Assembly: GCA_019245115.1 (NCBI GenBank)
Contig: JAFARZ010000408.1
Location: 1-41,667, forward strand
Reading direction: 5' to 3'
DNA from: Streptosporangiaceae bacterium
GTDB lineage: Bacteria > Actinomycetota > Actinomycetes > Streptosporangiales > Streptosporangiaceae
Length of the DNA: 41,667 nt
Of this stretch, positions 1 to 7,710 are shown piece by piece. The notes below the pieces were generated by a model, which was not told the origin of the DNA, searched no databases, and saw only the letters and a list, made by a program, of their open reading frames with translations. The stretch's first letter is position 1; every line of letters begins with the position of its first letter. The position numbers and the translations under genes were made by a program.

Positions 1-141
1 TGACGCAGACCCGCTACGGCATCGTCATCGGCCAGGTGCCGCCCCCCACCAAGACACCCCCAGCCGGCTCAGCCACCAACCCCCATCGGCATCCCCAATG
101 CCGCCACAACCCCCGGATCATCGGAATCCTGAGCGCCGTCT

Positions 142-681
142 AACACCAGCTCAGCGTGTCGCGTTGCCTCATCGAAGACGCCGCCCAGATCTACCCGGAC
201 GCGCACTGGCCGGCCCAGATCGCCCGCGAGATGCGCGGCCTCATCCACGCCGCGAACACCGCCCGCGACCAGGGCCTGCACCAGGTGCCAGACAAACATG
301 ACCGCAGGGCACCTCAAGCTGTTCCGCAACGCCGTCAACGTCGGCCTGTCGCAGGTCAGCCGCGTACCCGGCGCCTAAGCAAAACAGCACCCCGGCCGGC
401 TGCTGCTGGAATGCCTGAAGAACCGGGAAGCCGACGTGCTGCGCTTCCTCACCGACACCGCGATACCGCCGACCTCCAACCAGGCCGAACGCGACCTGCG
501 GCCAGCCAAGACCCAGCAGAAGATCAGCGGCCGGCTCCGCTCAGAGAAAACCACCCGCGACCGGTACGCCATCCGCGGCTACGCATCCACCGCCGCCAAG
601 CACGGCGTCGCGATCTTCACCGCCATCTACGCCGCGCTCGCCGGCAATCCCTGGATACCACCGGTTCCCGACTGCGCCTGA
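142..681 (+). pseudogene. Decayed IS66-family transposase (3' part)
   Basis: This is the remnant of the C-terminal half of an IS66-type transposase. Two reading frames carry recognisable protein. From about 156 to 290 the frame reads CLIEDAAQIYPDAHWPAQIA and then RGLIHAANTARDQGL. From 301 a second frame reads LKLFRNAVNVGLSQVSRVPG, hits an in-frame TAA at 376-378, and continues as ECLKNREADVLRFLTDTAIP and SNQAERDLRPAKTQQKISGR to a TGA at 679-681. The TSNQAERDLRP and KTQQKISGRLRSE blocks and the ending (GNPWIPP) are typical of actinobacterial IS66 transposases. At least one frameshift (near 290-300) and one nonsense codon make it non-functional. No terminal inverted repeats could be assigned. 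Bases 1-141 hold a short open frame of unknown identity that ends with TAA at 139-141. Confidence 0.85.
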
Positions 682-867
682 ACTCCACCCAGACCCCATC
701 ACACGCAGCTACAAAACAATGACGCGCCTGCAGGACAAGATAACTTACTTCCGGAAAGGTGGTCTTGCGAGCCTGTGGCCCACAACCTCCGTTCTTTCGG
801 GGGCACGAAGCCCAGCCCCCAGTGGTAGAGTGAAAATACCGGTTTCCAAACAAAGCCAAAGTTTAAA
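682..867. other. Non-coding spacer between IS remnant and methyltransferase
   Basis: No convincing gene is seen here. The stretch holds a possible hairpin (GGGGGC at 799-804 pairing with GCCCCC at 815-820) that lies downstream of the minus-strand methyltransferase. It could act as a weak terminator, although no clear T-run follows on the minus strand. Confidence 0.35.
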
Positions 868-1590
868 TCAGAGTGCCTTTTTCGCGACGAACACGCAGTT
901 ACGGCGTGTAGCATAGAACGGGTACGGCCCGGCGGGAACCTTCAGTTCTCCGAGCAGCTCACCGAACGCCTCGAAATAGGTGCTCATTGCCTCGCGGTTT
1001 TCCCACATCACCTTACCGCTGGTATCCCGGCGCTCTACGCTTTGGAAATAGCGTGCCAGGTACCGCGCACCGTTATGCCCGTCGAAGGCGTCCGAGGCCG
1101 GATCGGTTGTCGGTCGGCGGCCGACGACTGACCAGAGCTCATCAAGATGATCAGGCAACGTGTAGCCGCCGACAAAATGGCCGCCGGGACGAAGAACGCG
1201 CGTAAGCTCACGAAGGCCCCGATCGAGATCGCGCAGGTGGTACAGAACCCAATTACACATCACCAGATCGAACGATTCGTCGTCGAATGGCAGGTCATCG
1301 AGGGTCGCCCGGAACGCTTTGAGCCCCCGGGCCCGCGCAGCGGCCACGGCCGCTTCCGACTGGTCCACGCCGACGACCTCCGGCGCCGCGACCAGGGACG
1401 CCCAGTAACCTACACCGCATCCAGCATCGAGCACGCGATGCGGCCGCGCCTCGGCGACCGCGCCGAGCAGAGTCACGTACTCCTCGATGCCGCACAGCCA
1501 AGCGGTACGGTCACACCGTCTGCCCTCGTGGCGATCGAGCGATGCATATTCGCGGGACACAAGGTCTGGATCGCTGTGCCAGTCACTCAT
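868..1590 (-). CDS. SAM-dependent class I methyltransferase
   Basis: A 240-residue protein with the class I (Rossmann) methyltransferase fold. Motif I, VLDAGCGVGYWASL, lies near residue 53 and binds S-adenosylmethionine. The acidic post-I residue follows in VVGVDQSEAAV. DESFDLVMCNWVLYHL and the LRELTRVLRPGGHFVGG loop are the usual post-III region of the Methyltransf_11/25 families. The substrate is unknown; in this cluster it probably O- or N-methylates the product or a precursor. The ATG at 1588-1590 (MSDWHSDPDLV) was preferred because homologous proteins begin close to this point. An upstream in-frame start at 1653 would add 21 residues of low-complexity sequence. The gene is transcribed away from the epimerase gene. 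Confidence 0.85.
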   Translation of the reverse strand: MSDWHSDPDLVSREYASLDRHEGRRCDRTAWLCGIEEYVTLLGAVAEARPHRVLDAGCGVGYWASLVAAPEVVGVDQSEAAVAAARARGLKAFRATLDDLPFDDESFDLVMCNWVLYHLRDLDRGLRELTRVLRPGGHFVGGYTLPDHLDELWSVVGRRPTTDPASDAFDGHNGARYLARYFQSVERRDTSGKVMWENREAMSTYFEAFGELLGELKVPAGPYPFYATRRNCVFVAKKAL

Positions 1591-1966
1591 GTACGCATCA
1601 TGCCCACCGCTCCGCGCGAGGACCAAACCAGTTTGCCCCGAAGCCCCGGTCACCCGGAATCATCCACCAGCGCGGCAGCCCCAGGACGCACGACCTACCC
1701 CAATCGCCCGCTGGACCGAGCGTAGTTTAAGCGGCATCACGCGTTCGCGGGATCGTTCAACGACGCGCTAAAAGTCAGCGTCCGAAATTCTCACGCTTGG
1801 GTGTGAAGGCCGGGCGTGCAGAATGTAAAATGGTCAAATCATTCAGCATCTGGAGCGTAGCCGACCGTCCTGGCAACCACGCTCGCGCTGACGCCACGAC
1901 AAACAACCATTTGTCCCGCCGGCGGGACACGCCTTTATTCGCTTAAGACGATTAATGGGAGATTTC
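1591..1966. promoter_or_regulatory. Divergent intergenic region with palindrome
   Basis: This 376-bp spacer separates the divergent methyltransferase and epimerase genes and must hold promoters for both. No coding frame is convincing. It contains an 18-bp perfect palindrome at 1912-1929 (listed separately), and a loose inverted repeat around 1789-1808 (TTCTCAC then GTGTGAA). No canonical -35/-10 pair could be fixed with confidence. Confidence 0.4.
1912..1929. repeat. Palindrome TGTCCCGCCGGCGGGACA, copy 1
   Basis: A perfect 18-bp palindrome 37 bp upstream of the TTG start of the epimerase gene. The same sequence recurs at 22941-22958, and with one changed end base at 36622-36639. It could be an operator, a stem-loop acting in RNA, or a small REP-like mobile palindrome. 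Confidence 0.8.
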
Positions 1967-2869
1967 TTGTCTCGCATCCTTATCACCGGATCTGAGGGCC
2001 TGATCGGCTCCGCGCTTAGGCAACGACTCATCGCCGTCGGACATGAAGTCGTGAGTTTCGATATCGCGGCGCTAGAGATGCAGAGCCGACGGGACGTTAC
2101 CGATTACCGCGCGGTGGCACGGGCCATGGCAGGCTGCACCGGAGTGGTTCATCTCGCCGCGGTCTCACGGGTGATCCTGGGTGAACGGGATCCGCAGCGC
2201 TGTAGCGCGGTCAACATCGCGGGCACCCGCAATGTGCTTGATGCGGCGGTTGCGATGGGCCGCGATGCGCCATGGGTGCTGGTAGCCAGCAGCCGGGAGG
2301 TATATGGCCAGGCAGTCAGCCTGCCCGTAAAGGAGTCAGATGCCTTCCGGCCGCTAAACGTCTATGCGAGATCAAAGGTGGAAGTCGAGCGCTGCGTCGC
2401 TCACAGCAGATTCAAGGGCCTGATGGCTTCGGTCGTCCGGTTCTCGAGCGTCTACGGATCCAACGCGGATTACGCCGACCGGGTAGCGCCGGCCTTCGCG
2501 CGGCTTGCCGCGCACGGCGGCGTCCTCCGCATCGACGGTGCCCAAACCACTCTCGACTTCACGCATATCGATGATGTCGCCGCCGCGCTGGAAAAAGCGA
2601 CCGCGCTGTTGTCGGCGCGGGATGAACCGATGCCCCCGCTTCATCTCGTCTCCGGCCGCGGAGTGACCATCTCCGAATTGGCGCGGATTGCCATCGCGGC
2701 GGCCGGTTCCGGAAGCATCGAACTGGGGCCGCCGCGGCCCTACGATGTCACCTCGTTCGTGGGTGATCCGACCCGGGCGCGAGATGTCCTGGGATGGCAG
2801 GCCAGTATCGCCATTGAAGAAGGAATCGCGCGGCTCGTCGAGGATTTCCGCTTGGCCGTGGTCCCGTGA
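1967..2869 (+). CDS. NAD-dependent epimerase/dehydratase (extended SDR)
   Basis: A 300-residue extended short-chain dehydrogenase of the nucleotide-sugar epimerase/dehydratase type. The N-terminal Rossmann motif is ILITGSEGLIGSAL (GxxGxxG), and the protein continues with VVHLAAVSR. The catalytic site is S (VLVASSREVYG) and YxxxK (NVYARSKVEVERC). VVRFSSVYGSN and a C-terminal substrate-binding part (DFTHIDDVAAAL, FVGDPTRARDVLGWQ) are also as in the family. It probably epimerises or dehydrates a sugar or cyclitol precursor. TTG at 1967 was chosen because GGGAGA lies about five bases upstream; an ATG at 1955 is in frame but lacks a good ribosome binding site. Its whole 3' half is overlapped antisense by the open frame of the convergent SDR. 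Confidence 0.88.
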   Translation: MSRILITGSEGLIGSALRQRLIAVGHEVVSFDIAALEMQSRRDVTDYRAVARAMAGCTGVVHLAAVSRVILGERDPQRCSAVNIAGTRNVLDAAVAMGRDAPWVLVASSREVYGQAVSLPVKESDAFRPLNVYARSKVEVERCVAHSRFKGLMASVVRFSSVYGSNADYADRVAPAFARLAAHGGVLRIDGAQTTLDFTHIDDVAAALEKATALLSARDEPMPPLHLVSGRGVTISELARIAIAAAGSGSIELGPPRPYDVTSFVGDPTRARDVLGWQASIAIEEGIARLVEDFRLAVVP

Positions 2870-3847
2870 CCTCACCTGCTGGCCGTGATCCCGTGACCCC
2901 GCATTCCATAACACCAGGGTCGCCAGCAGGCCACGCCAGCGCTCGGAAAACGGCCACGCGTAGCCCTCTCGCGGTGTCGCGAAGTATTCGCCGAGCTGCC
3001 GGGTGATCTCATCGGACGTCCATTTCTCGCTGGCGTGCAGCTCCGCCTCAACGCGCGGCGCGGCGATCACCCTGATGCGCCGGCCGTCGATGGCCAGGAG
3101 CTGACCGGTGATTCCGGCGCTGGCCGATCCAGCGAGCGCGACGACGAGGGGCGCGTTGTCCTCAGGCAGTTTGTCGGCCATGACCTCAGCCGATCCGGGC
3201 GGGGCATAGGCGGTCATCCTGCTCTTGGCGGAAGGGCAGATCGCGTTGGCGCGCACCCCGAATGGCGCGCAGGCGGAGGCGGTCCCCATGGTGAGGGTTG
3301 CCACACCCGCCTTGGCGACAGCGTAGTTGACACGCCATGGTGCACCGGAAAGAAAAGAGATCGACGATACATTGACTATGGAGCGATCGACCAGCTCTCC
3401 CGTACGCCGGTACTCGTCGCGCCAATAACGGGTCGCCTGTATCGTGGTGCAGAATGCGCCCCGCAGGTGGACATCCAGCATGCGGTCGTACTCATCGATT
3501 TCCATATCCGGGATGATCTTGGTGGGTGTAACGGTGCCGGCGTTGTTCACCAGGATGTCGAGGCGGCCGAATACGCCGATCGCCATCTTGATCAATGTGC
3601 TCACGTCATCCCAGCTCGAGACATCGCCGAAATGGGCAATCGCGCTGCCGCCTGCCGCGGAGATCTCTTCGGCGACGCGCTTGCCTGGTCCAGGGTCGCG
3701 GGGACCGCCTTCGACTGGCACCCCCAAGTCGTTCACTACTACGCTGGCTCCGGCTGCTGCGAAGTGGTGCGCATAAGCCCTGCCGAGACCGGTGCCGGCC
3801 CCGGTCACGATGGCAACCTTTCCTCGCAGCGAGACGCTATTCACCAT
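2372..3847 (-). CDS. Short-chain dehydrogenase/reductase with abnormal 3' extension
   Basis: The first ~310 residues are a classical SDR: cofactor motif TGAGTGLGRAYA (residues ~14-25), NNAG, a catalytic Ser in NVSSISFLSG, YAVAK as YxxxK, and a C-terminal extension (GQLLAIDGRRIRVIAAPRVE) like that of (3R)-hydroxyacyl-CoA-dehydrogenase-type SDRs. It probably oxidises an alcohol or reduces a ketone with NAD(P). The ATG at 3845-3847 follows a strong AGGAAGGAAG site. Family members end near residue 300-320. Here no stop appears and the frame runs on for about 166 codons antisense to the epimerase gene, ending at 2372. The tail includes a duplicated SRDHGQ block coded by a 27-bp tandem repeat. The extension is probably not a conserved domain; the native stop may have been lost. 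Confidence 0.8.
   Translation of the reverse strand: MVNSVSLRGKVAIVTGAGTGLGRAYAHHFAAAGASVVVNDLGVPVEGGPRDPGPGKRVAEEISAAGGSAIAHFGDVSSWDDVSTLIKMAIGVFGRLDILVNNAGTVTPTKIIPDMEIDEYDRMLDVHLRGAFCTTIQATRYWRDEYRRTGELVDRSIVNVSSISFLSGAPWRVNYAVAKAGVATLTMGTASACAPFGVRANAICPSAKSRMTAYAPPGSAEVMADKLPEDNAPLVVALAGSASAGITGQLLAIDGRRIRVIAAPRVEAELHASEKWTSDEITRQLGEYFATPREGYAWPFSERWRGLLATLVLWNAGSRDHGQQVRSRDHGQAEILDEPRDSFFNGDTGLPSQDISRPGRITHERGDIVGPRRPQFDASGTGRRDGNPRQFGDGHSAAGDEMKRGHRFIPRRQQRGRFFQRGGDIIDMREVESGLGTVDAEDAAVRGKPREGRRYPVGVIRVGSVDAREPDDRSHQALESAVSDAALDFHL
2854..2898. repeat. 27-bp-period tandem duplication at convergent gene ends
   Basis: GGCCGTGGTCCCGTGACC (2854-2871) is repeated with one mismatch at 2881-2898, a period of 27 bp. 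The first copy contains the epimerase stop codon (2867-2869). In the minus-strand SDR frame the repeat keeps phase and doubles the residues SRDHGQ. Confidence 0.8.
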
Positions 3848-3930
3848 TATCGCTTCCTTCCTGAATCCCGTTTGGACACATTCTCCGCTCAGCTGAACTG
3901 GGCGGCACTCAGCACAAGAGGGATGGCGAA
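3848..3930. promoter_or_regulatory. Divergent promoter region SDR / MFS
   Basis: These 83 bp separate the start codons of the minus-strand SDR and the plus-strand MFS gene. Both ribosome binding sites lie inside it (AGGAAGGAAG read on the minus strand; GAGGGA at 3919-3924 on the plus strand). Promoters for both must be here or overlap the coding starts. No clear -35/-10 match was assigned. Confidence 0.4.
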
Positions 3931-5166
3931 TTGAAGGCATCCGCCGTCCGGCGATGGGGCGGCTCGGCCGACATCAAGACTATTTTCCTACGGTGGACCG
4001 GCATGCGGGCAATATTCCATCGGGGTTACTGGCTCGCCGCAAGCCTTTATTTCGTCGTCGTCGCCCATCTTTCCCCTTCCGAGCTGGTCCTGCTTGGCAC
4101 AGCCATGGGAATCACGCTTGTGCTGGCCAACGTCCCGATCGGCGTCTGGTCCGACGCGTTCAGCCGGAAGTGGCCAATGGTCCTCGGCCACTTCTTCCTG
4201 GGCGCGGGGATGATGATGACCGGTGTCGTCACCGTGTTCCCGTTGCTCTTGACAACACAGGTGCTGTGGGGTTTGGGTTGGGCGTGCCTGAGCGGCGCGG
4301 ACGTCGCCTGGCTGACCGACGAGCTGGACTGCCCCGATCGCATCGCCGCCGTGCTGGCGGCGCGGGCCAGATGGGATCTCGGCGGCGGCGCGGTGGGGAT
4401 GACCGCGTTCGGCGTACTCGGCTGGGCAGGCGGCCTCAGCCCAGCGATCATCGGCGCCGGTGCGGCGATGATCCTTCTCGGGGTGTTCGTCGCGGTGTGG
4501 TTCCCTGAGAACCACTTCAGCCTCATCCGCGGCAGACGGTGGACCGCGACGCTGTCGGTCTTCTCCCGGGGCATCGCGCTCGCCCGCGGCGACCGCCAGA
4601 TAATGCTGGTGTTCGCGGCCACGATGATCGTCTATGGTGCGGGCGAGGCGGACCGACTGTTCCCCCGCAGGCTCGTCGATATCGGCTATCCGCAGCCTCA
4701 AGTTCTCTGGTATACGGCGCTCGGGATCGGCTCGCTGACGCTGGGCGTCATCGCGCTCCGCGTCATCGAGGCGCACATCGTCGGCGCCGCACCGCGGATC
4801 TACGCGCTCGCCTGTCTCGTCGGCCTCGGCGCCCTGCTCGCACTGGCCAACGCACCCAACGGGCTGATCGGCGGATTCGGCGTGCTGCTCGTCTTCGGCG
4901 TCACGCTGCCCGTGACCCGGGCAGTCGGCATGATCTGGGTCAACGGGCGCGTCGCGAGCGAGGTTCGCGCGACCATGCACTCCTTCCTCGGACAGGCCGA
5001 GACGATGGGCGAGATCGCGAGCGGGTTCACGCTGGCCCTGGTGGCCGGGCTCACCGGAATACCGGCAGCGCTAACAATCTCCGCTGCGCTGCTCGGCTGC
5101 GCGAGCCTCATGGTCGGCCGATCCGGGGCCGCCAAGTTCAGTCGATCCAGGTTCCGCTCGGCCTGA
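3931..5166 (+). CDS. MFS transporter, probable drug/product exporter
   Basis: A 411-residue membrane protein of the major facilitator superfamily with about 12 hydrophobic segments. Examples are YWLAASLYFVVVAHL, LVLLGTAMGITLVLANV and GFGVLLVFGVTLPVTRAVGM. The loop after segment 2, GVWSDAFSRKW, is the MFS motif A (GxxxDxxGRR type), and WGLGWACLSGADVAWLTDEL resembles MFS-family segment 4 of DHA-type drug efflux pumps. It sits in the cytoplasmic membrane and probably exports the cluster product by proton antiport. The TTG start follows GAGGGATGGCGAA; an in-frame ATG at 4003 is an alternative that leaves the first membrane segment intact. The 3' end overlaps the convergent phosphotransferase gene by 96 bp. 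Confidence 0.87.
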   Translation: MKASAVRRWGGSADIKTIFLRWTGMRAIFHRGYWLAASLYFVVVAHLSPSELVLLGTAMGITLVLANVPIGVWSDAFSRKWPMVLGHFFLGAGMMMTGVVTVFPLLLTTQVLWGLGWACLSGADVAWLTDELDCPDRIAAVLAARARWDLGGGAVGMTAFGVLGWAGGLSPAIIGAGAAMILLGVFVAVWFPENHFSLIRGRRWTATLSVFSRGIALARGDRQIMLVFAATMIVYGAGEADRLFPRRLVDIGYPQPQVLWYTALGIGSLTLGVIALRVIEAHIVGAAPRIYALACLVGLGALLALANAPNGLIGGFGVLLVFGVTLPVTRAVGMIWVNGRVASEVRATMHSFLGQAETMGEIASGFTLALVAGLTGIPAALTISAALLGCASLMVGRSGAAKFSRSRFRSA

Positions 5167-6093
5167 ACGCACGATCGGCGGGCCGCCCGTCTGGCAGTCC
5201 CCGAGAACCTCGTGCACCGTGCGCCAAGCCTGGCGGACGACGGAGGGATTGGTGTCCAGGTAGTACGGGATGAAAATGAGCGCCCAGGACAGCGCCCAGC
5301 CGCGCCCACGCGCCCAGGTCGCGTCATCGACCGTCAGTCCGTCGCGAAACGCCTGCCTGCTGTCGCCGGAGAATAGCGTCCACGCGACCATGAGATCGCA
5401 GGCCGGATCGCCCACCGCGAGCCCGCCGAAGTCAACGACCGCGCTGATCCGGTCACCGGCGATGAGGATGTTTCCCGGCAGCAGGTCCCCATGGATCCAG
5501 CGAGGCGGCCCCTGCCATACCGGGGCACGAACCGCCGCGTCCCACGCCGTGGTCACGGGCTGGGGGTCGAGCATGCCGCTCAGCTCGCGAATCGCCGCAC
5601 GGGTAGCGTGATCTCGGTCGGCGAGCGGAACCCCGCGACCGAAATTGTGGTCACCTGGCGGCGGTCCGGCAGCGGCATCGATCTCCTGTAGCGCGGCGAC
5701 GAATCGAGCCATGCCGGCTCCGGCCCGGCGCGGATCGGCGAGGTGACCAGGCGTTGCTGGCTCACCCGGGAGCCATGGCATGATCGACCAGGGCCATGGA
5801 TACCCCTCGCCGGGCGCTCCTATCGCCAGCGGTACCGGGACGGCGAACGGCAGATGCGGCGCCAGCCGCGGCAGCCACATGTGCTCCTTCTCGACCTGTG
5901 CGACCGTCGACTGTCTGCGGGGCAGTCGCACGCCCAGCCGGTGCCCGAGCCGGTAGATCGCGTTATCCGTTCCCGCGGAGCGCACCGGCCGGAGCGAAGA
6001 GCCCGCCCACTGCGGAAATTGCCTCTCCAGCAACCGCCGCACCAGACCGGCATCGACGTCCACCTCGTCTGCGTGCATCTTGGGAGCGCCCAC
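5071..6093 (-). CDS. Aminoglycoside-phosphotransferase-family kinase (APH-like)
   Basis: About 340 residues with the eukaryotic-like kinase fold of the APH family. The catalytic loop is HGDLLPGN (Brenner motif HxDxxxxN) and the metal-binding DFG-like motif is VVDFGGLAVGDPACDL. The N-terminal lobe contains LRPVRSAGTDNAIYRLG and GVRLPR, the latter providing the ATP-binding region. Such enzymes phosphorylate hydroxyls of aminoglycosides, macrolides or small metabolites; here it may protect the producer or mask an intermediate. The start is uncertain. GTG at 6091-6093 follows AGGAG by four bases, ATG at 6078 lacks a site, and ATG at 6105 has none. The C-terminal ~45 residues read through the 3' end of the MFS gene and may not be conserved. 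Confidence 0.82.
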   Translation of the reverse strand: MGAPKMHADEVDVDAGLVRRLLERQFPQWAGSSLRPVRSAGTDNAIYRLGHRLGVRLPRRQSTVAQVEKEHMWLPRLAPHLPFAVPVPLAIGAPGEGYPWPWSIMPWLPGEPATPGHLADPRRAGAGMARFVAALQEIDAAAGPPPGDHNFGRGVPLADRDHATRAAIRELSGMLDPQPVTTAWDAAVRAPVWQGPPRWIHGDLLPGNILIAGDRISAVVDFGGLAVGDPACDLMVAWTLFSGDSRQAFRDGLTVDDATWARGRGWALSWALIFIPYYLDTNPSVVRQAWRTVHEVLGDCQTGGPPIVRSGRAEPGSTELGGPGSADHEARAAEQRSGDC

Positions 6094-6184
6094 GTATCTC
6101 CTCATTTGGGCGGCGGGACAGGATGACGTCGCGATGTAGATGGTACCTCCATTCATCTGGCGGCCCCCGGCAGGCGCGCTCACC

Positions 6185-6214
6185 TTGACAGGGCAATACC
6201 GCGCGCCGAAGCAT
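6185..6214 (+). promoter_or_regulatory. Candidate promoter for the small barrel-protein gene
   Basis: A perfect TTGACA (6185-6190) is followed after 18 bases by AAGCAT (6209-6214), a poor -10. It lies about 40 bp upstream of the ATG at 6254 in the divergent APH/barrel-protein spacer (6094-6253). The -35 is strong, the -10 weak, so this is tentative. Confidence 0.35.
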
Positions 6215-6253
6215 GTGCCCATAGATCCCTCATCGAACGGAAAGGAATCCCCG

Positions 6254-6568
6254 ATGCATGTTGTCCTCATTGAGGTCGACACCAATGGGAAATCATCTGA
6301 AGAAGGCCGGCAATTGCTTCGGGACCAAATTGTTCCGGCCGTGCAAAAGCTGCCCGGATTCCGGTCCGGCGTCTGGCTGAACAAGAGCGACAGCGACCAC
6401 GGACTGTCCCTGACGATCTGGGACACTCGCGAGCAGGCGGAAGGCATGGTCAGCATGTTCGGCCCGGATTCCGGTGACCAGGCCGGCGGCACGGTAAGCA
6501 GGTGCGAGATCAACAAGGTGACAGCTTCCGCTTTCGCCTTCTTCTCCCCCGGGAACCTGCTGATTTAG
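6254..6568 (+). CDS. Small dimeric alpha/beta-barrel (ABM-like) protein
   Basis: A 104-residue protein starting MHVVLIEVDTNGKSSEEG. Its pattern of beta strand, helix, LPGFRSGVWLNKSDSDHGLSLTIWD and REQAEGMVS is that of ferredoxin-like dimeric alpha/beta-barrel proteins (antibiotic biosynthesis monooxygenase or EthD-like folds). These small proteins act as cofactor-free oxygenases, cyclases or dehydratases in polyketide and peptide pathways, or have no known activity. No catalytic residue can be assigned. The ATG follows AAAGGAAT at good spacing. It lies upstream of the aldo/keto reductase gene, from which a strong hairpin separates it. Confidence 0.65.
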   Translation: MHVVLIEVDTNGKSSEEGRQLLRDQIVPAVQKLPGFRSGVWLNKSDSDHGLSLTIWDTREQAEGMVSMFGPDSGDQAGGTVSRCEINKVTASAFAFFSPGNLLI

Positions 6569-6649
6569 TGGCGTTCCGACGACCCGGCGAAGGCCCTCCG
6601 ACGCCGAGCCGATGACATCATCGTCGATCTTCGTACGGCGCGGTCATCA

Positions 6650-6672
6650 GGGTGCCCGGATTACGGGCACCC
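6650..6672 (+). terminator. 9-bp stem hairpin between barrel-protein and aldo/keto reductase genes
   Basis: GGGTGCCCG (6650-6658), loop GATTA, then CGGGCACCC (6664-6672): a perfect 9-bp stem with a 5-base loop. It lies 81 bp after one stop codon and 24 bp before the next GTG start. No T-run follows, so it could be a terminator, an attenuator or an operator. Confidence 0.55.
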
Positions 6673-6696
6673 TGCCCCATCTCCCCTGGCGGTCTG

Positions 6697-7677
6697 GTGG
6701 AATACGTCAACTTGGGCCCGACGGGCCTACATGTGTCTCGCATCTGTCTCGGAATGATGAGCTTCGGCAATGACAGCGACCGGCGATGGGTCGTGGCGGA
6801 GAACGCCGCTGAGCCAATCGTCAAGGCGGCCGCTGAAGGCGGCGTCAATTTCTTCGACACCGCGGACGTCTACTCAAACGGCGCCAGCGAGGAGGCGACG
6901 GGACGCCTGCTCAGCAAGATGTTCAGACGCGAAGAGATCGTCGTAGCGACCAAAGTCGGCATGCCAATGGGACCTGGCGAGAACGACAGAGGCTTGTCGC
7001 GCAAGCACATCATCGCTGGAATTGACGCATCGCTGCGGCGGCTCGGGATGGATTATGTCGACCTGTACCAGATCCACCGATGGGATTACCGCACACCGAT
7101 TCACGAGACCATGGAGGTGCTCCACGACGTGGTCCGTGCGGGAAAGGCCCGTTACATCGCCGCCAGCAGCATGTACGCATGGCAGTTCGCGAAAGCGCAG
7201 CACACGGCAGACACTCATGGCTGGACACCCTTCGTGTCCATGCAGAACCACTACAACCTCGTGTATCGCGAGGAAGAGCGGGAGATGATCCCGCTTTGCG
7301 CCGACGAAAAGGTGGCTGTCATCCCGTGGAGCCCGCTAGCGCGCGGCCTGCTGACCGGCAACCGCACCCGTTCCGGCGAGCGCCGTACGACCCGGGCAGG
7401 GTCGGACTCGATGAGCGACCGGATGTACGCCAGGGAAGCCGACTTCGATGTCGTCGACCGTGTCGCCGATGTCGCGGCCGAGCGCGGCGTCCCACCCGCC
7501 CAGATCGCGTTGGCCTGGCTTCTGCACCGGCCATGCGTCACCGCCCCGATCGTCGGCACCACGAGGCTCAGCCATGTGACCGACGCGCTCGCGGCGCAAC
7601 AGCTCAAGCTGAGCGATGACGATATGCGACGGCTGGAAGAGCCCTACGTCCCGCATCCCGTGCTCGGTCACGAATGA
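6697..7677 (+). CDS. Aldo/keto reductase
   Basis: A 326-residue NADPH-dependent (beta/alpha)8 aldo/keto reductase. It starts VEYVNLGPTGLHVSRICLGM, typical of the AKR11-14-like group. The catalytic tetrad is visible as Asp and Tyr in NFFDTADVYSNG, Lys in VVATKVGMP, and His in YQIHRWD. The cofactor-binding C-terminal part carries IPWSPLARGLLTG and PIVGTTRLSHVTDAL. It would reduce a ketone or aldehyde of a pathway intermediate, or oxidise the alcohol. GTG at 6697 was chosen because homologues start at the EYVNLG strand. The upstream in-frame GTG at 6652 lies inside a hairpin. The gene is followed by the TauD-type dioxygenase gene after 33 bp, suggesting co-transcription. Confidence 0.9.
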   Translation: MEYVNLGPTGLHVSRICLGMMSFGNDSDRRWVVAENAAEPIVKAAAEGGVNFFDTADVYSNGASEEATGRLLSKMFRREEIVVATKVGMPMGPGENDRGLSRKHIIAGIDASLRRLGMDYVDLYQIHRWDYRTPIHETMEVLHDVVRAGKARYIAASSMYAWQFAKAQHTADTHGWTPFVSMQNHYNLVYREEEREMIPLCADEKVAVIPWSPLARGLLTGNRTRSGERRTTRAGSDSMSDRMYAREADFDVVDRVADVAAERGVPPAQIALAWLLHRPCVTAPIVGTTRLSHVTDALAAQQLKLSDDDMRRLEEPYVPHPVLGHE

Positions 7678-7710
7678 CGCGACCTGTCCCCCGTTGCCCT
7701 AGGACGAAAG

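Noticed and set aside
3035..3934. Plus-strand open frame of 299 codons opposite the SDR gene
   Set aside because: No motifs; SDR motifs on the opposite strand are unambiguous.
3988..4980. Long minus-strand open frame opposite the MFS gene
   Set aside because: Composition rich in Asp, Arg, His and Gln, with no family features; the MFS membrane segments on the other strand are clear.
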